Below, piece by piece: positions 62,582 to 64,000 of a DNA stretch of 64,000 nt; the first letter of the stretch is position 1, and each line of letters starts with the position of its first letter. Made by a program: the position numbers and the translations under genes. The notes under the pieces were generated by a model, which was given only the letters and a program-made list of their open reading frames with translations, made no database searches and was not told where the DNA came from. Origin of the DNA: Fidelibacterota bacterium (GTDB taxonomy: Bacteria > Fidelibacterota > Marinisomatia > Marinisomatales > TCS55); NCBI GenBank assembly GCA_014239435.1, contig JAAZYX010000007.1, forward strand, positions 1 to 64,000. The letters are read 5' to 3'.

Positions 62582-63529
62582 ATGCCGCTTAACACTATTT
62601 TAGAATTTGCCGGAAATACGCCGGTGGTAAAACTTGATAAAATCGGTGCATCGCTTCCGTGTCAATTATACGGAAAATGCGAATTTTTTAATCCGGGCGG
62701 ATCGGTAAAAGACAGAATCGGCATTCGCATGATTGGGGAAGCTGAAAAAGCCGGCAGGATTAAACCCGGCGATACGCTGATTGAACCCACATCCGGAAAT
62801 ACCGGAATCGGGATGGCGCTTGCCGCAGCGGTAAAAGGCTACAAAATGATCATCGTCATGCCGGAAAAAATGAGCATGGAAAAACAGGTGGTGCTCGAAG
62901 CGCTCGGGGCCGAGATCGTACGCACACCAACAGAAGCCGCATGGGATGATCCCGAAAGCCACCTCAGCATCGCTAAAAAAATGAACGCTGAAATACCCCA
63001 TTCACACATTTTAGACCAATATGCAAATCCGGATAATCCTGATGCACATTATTATGGAACTGCGGAAGAAATCCTGACCGAATTTGGGACGGACCTTGAT
63101 ATGGTTGTGATGGGAGTGGGAACGGGCGGAACCATTACCGGCGTCGCGAAAAAACTGAAGGAAGCTATTCCAACTATTACCATAATCGGAGCAGATCCTG
63201 TCGGGTCCATTCTGGGCGGCGGCGATGTGGTTGAGCCTTATCTCGTGGAAGGTATCGGTTACGATTTCTTCCCCGATGTGCTCGATAACGATTTGATTGA
63301 CCGATACATCAAGGTGAATGATGCAGACAGTTTTTCAATCGCCCGCAGACTCATCAAAGAAGAAGGATTGCTCTGTGGCGGTTCGAGCGGAACGGCGGTG
63401 TGGGCGGCGCTTCAGGAAGCCAAAACATTAACTGAAAACCAAAACTGCCTTGTCATTCTTCCGGACAGTATTCGGAATTATCTCAGTAAGTTTGTTTCTG
63501 ATGAGTGGATGCAAGAACAAGGGTTTTGA
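62582..63529 (+). CDS. cysK: cysteine synthase A
   Basis: O-acetylserine sulfhydrylase, PLP-dependent, forming cysteine from O-acetylserine and sulfide. The lysine that binds PLP is Lys43 in '[12 protein letters not shown]'; other motifs are '[12 protein letters not shown]', '[14 protein letters not shown]' and '[12 protein letters not shown]'. The 315-residue protein is full length. The ATG at 62,582 follows a GAAAGGA ribosome-binding site and is chosen over TTG at 62,567. It diverges from the FabG-like gene across 65 bases. Confidence 0.95.
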   Translation: MPLNTILEFAGNTPVVKLDKIGASLPCQLYGKCEFFNPGGSVKDRIGIRMIGEAEKAGRIKPGDTLIEPTSGNTGIGMALAAAVKGYKMIIVMPEKMSMEKQVVLEALGAEIVRTPTEAAWDDPESHLSIAKKMNAEIPHSHILDQYANPDNPDAHYYGTAEEILTEFGTDLDMVVMGVGTGGTITGVAKKLKEAIPTITIIGADPVGSILGGGDVVEPYLVEGIGYDFFPDVLDNDLIDRYIKVNDADSFSIARRLIKEEGLLCGGSSGTAVWAALQEAKTLTENQNCLVILPDSIRNYLSKFVSDEWMQEQGF

Positions 63530-63558
63530 TGGTTGAAGGATTAGGATAAGGGAACAAT

Positions 63559-63592
63559 CTTCTCCGCCAGTTGGCGAATACGATTGACAAGT
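63559..63592. repeat. short repeat resembling sequence at tRNA-Ser
   Basis: TCTCCGCCA and TACGATTGACAAG (63,559-63,592) recur, with a shorter middle, in the sequence read off the minus strand after tRNA-Ser (4,650-4,700). It may be a small interspersed repeat. The rest of the 91-base gap to the next gene has nothing evident. Confidence 0.3.
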
Positions 63593-63620
63593 TAGGGATA
63601 AGAAAGAATGGATAAATTTT

Positions 63621-64000
63621 ATGGGTAGAAAAATCACCATTTTATTTTTGGTATCACATTTTATTTTTGGGATAGATCCGGATGACCGCGGCTATATCGT
63701 TAAAGTCGGCGATCCGTGTCCGGACTTTTCCTTGACTATGATCGATGGGAAATCACTTTCACTAAATAACATAAAAGGAAAAGTCGTAGTCCTTCAATTC
63801 ACCGCCAGCTGGTGTTCTGTCTGCCGAAAAGAAATGCCCCATTTGGAAACGGAAGTCTGGCAGCGTTTTAAAGATGAAGATTTTATACTGATTGGCGTGG
63901 ATCGGGACGAACCGCTGGACGTGGTGAAAAAGTTCGCCGATGAAATGAAAGTCACCTATCCGATGGCACTCGATCCCGGTGCTGAAATTTTTGGATTGTT
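63621..64000 (+). CDS. thioredoxin-like (TlpA/redoxin) protein, runs off window
   Basis: At least 126 residues, cut by the window end. A signal peptide or anchor is likely at the start ('ITILFLVSHFIFG'), followed by 'VGDPCPDFSLTMIDGK' and 'LQFTASWCSVCRKEMPHLE', with redox pair Cys65-Ser-Val-Cys68, and 'FILIGVDRDEPLDVVKKFA'. This is the TlpA/ResA/AhpC-TSA-like fold of periplasmic thiol-disulfide reductases. The ATG at 63,621 was chosen because the upstream ATG at 63,608 meets a stop after six codons. Confidence 0.85.
   Translation, partial: MGRKITILFLVSHFIFGIDPDDRGYIVKVGDPCPDFSLTMIDGKSLSLNNIKGKVVVLQFTASWCSVCRKEMPHLETEVWQRFKDEDFILIGVDRDEPLDVVKKFADEMKVTYPMALDPGAEIFGL

Overview
This 64 kb window is bacterial, AT-rich by eye, and gene-dense. 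The best guess is a member of the FCB superphylum, most likely Candidatus Marinimicrobia (SAR406) or a close relative. The reasons are several secreted proteins ending in an 'YPNPFNP' type IX (T9SS) sorting-like domain, a PorV-family outer-membrane protein, a GWxTD-domain protein, a DUF5683 protein, a TRAP transporter with a TatT-like lipoprotein, and a stand-alone glycogen-synthase N-domain next to a large lipoprotein. No rRNA or marker phylogeny was available, so the phylum is an inference.

From 67 to 58,028 every gene lies on the minus strand, mostly in tight operons with ATGA or TTGA overlaps. From right to left: smpB, tyrS, an alkaline-phosphatase-superfamily protein and an ABC exporter pair (58,028-52,663); trxA, trxB, a degenerate ABC ATPase, a double PspC protein, the heptose-kinase rfaE1, a beta-propeller protein, a GWxTD protein, a Cas4/AddB-like nuclease and a hydrolase (52,560-44,160); RNase H and an orphan Opp-type ATPase; the cell-shape cluster mreB-mreC-mreD-mrdA-rodA (42,546-37,255); a YbgF-like protein, the GT5 N-domain, a lipoprotein with an in-frame UGA, an outer-membrane barrel, a TPR lipoprotein, glyA and a TRAP transporter (37,159-26,655); an envelope/secretion block of porV, M6-like, MA-peptidase/barrel, DUF5683 and bamD (26,480-17,667); nadD, a Ca/Na antiporter, ftsE-ftsX, hrcA-grpE-dnaJ, a ComEA-like protein, two unknown membrane proteins, rsmD, coaD, fmdB-like and icd (17,663-6,962); obg-dprA; tRNA-Ser(GCU); and a three-gene secreted/cytosolic unit with an intradiol dioxygenase at the left end.

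Right of 58.1 kb the orientation becomes mixed: tRNA-Leu(CAG), a 79-residue GIY-YIG nuclease gene, a DUF3524 queuosine-tRNA mannosyltransferase-like gene, a DegT aminotransferase, an hsp20 gene behind a near-perfect sigma-54 promoter, a FabG-like reductase, cysK and a truncated thioredoxin-like gene.

The most unusual structure is at 58,191-58,510. The small GIY-YIG gene begins 7 bp after tRNA-Leu and is followed 2 bp after its stop by a second copy of the last 26 bp of the tRNA locus (the T-arm, 3' acceptor strand, discriminator and one more base). That copy is split inside the T-loop by a perfect 20-bp palindrome. It looks like a minimal tRNA-targeting mobile unit with no integrase. Other leads are an in-frame UGA followed by 43 codons of plausible coding sequence (34,218-34,346), a secreted M6-like protein that has lost its HExxH, a Tat-exported dioxygenase carrying a T9SS-like tail, and sigma-54 control of hsp20 together with an hrcA operon that has no visible CIRCE.
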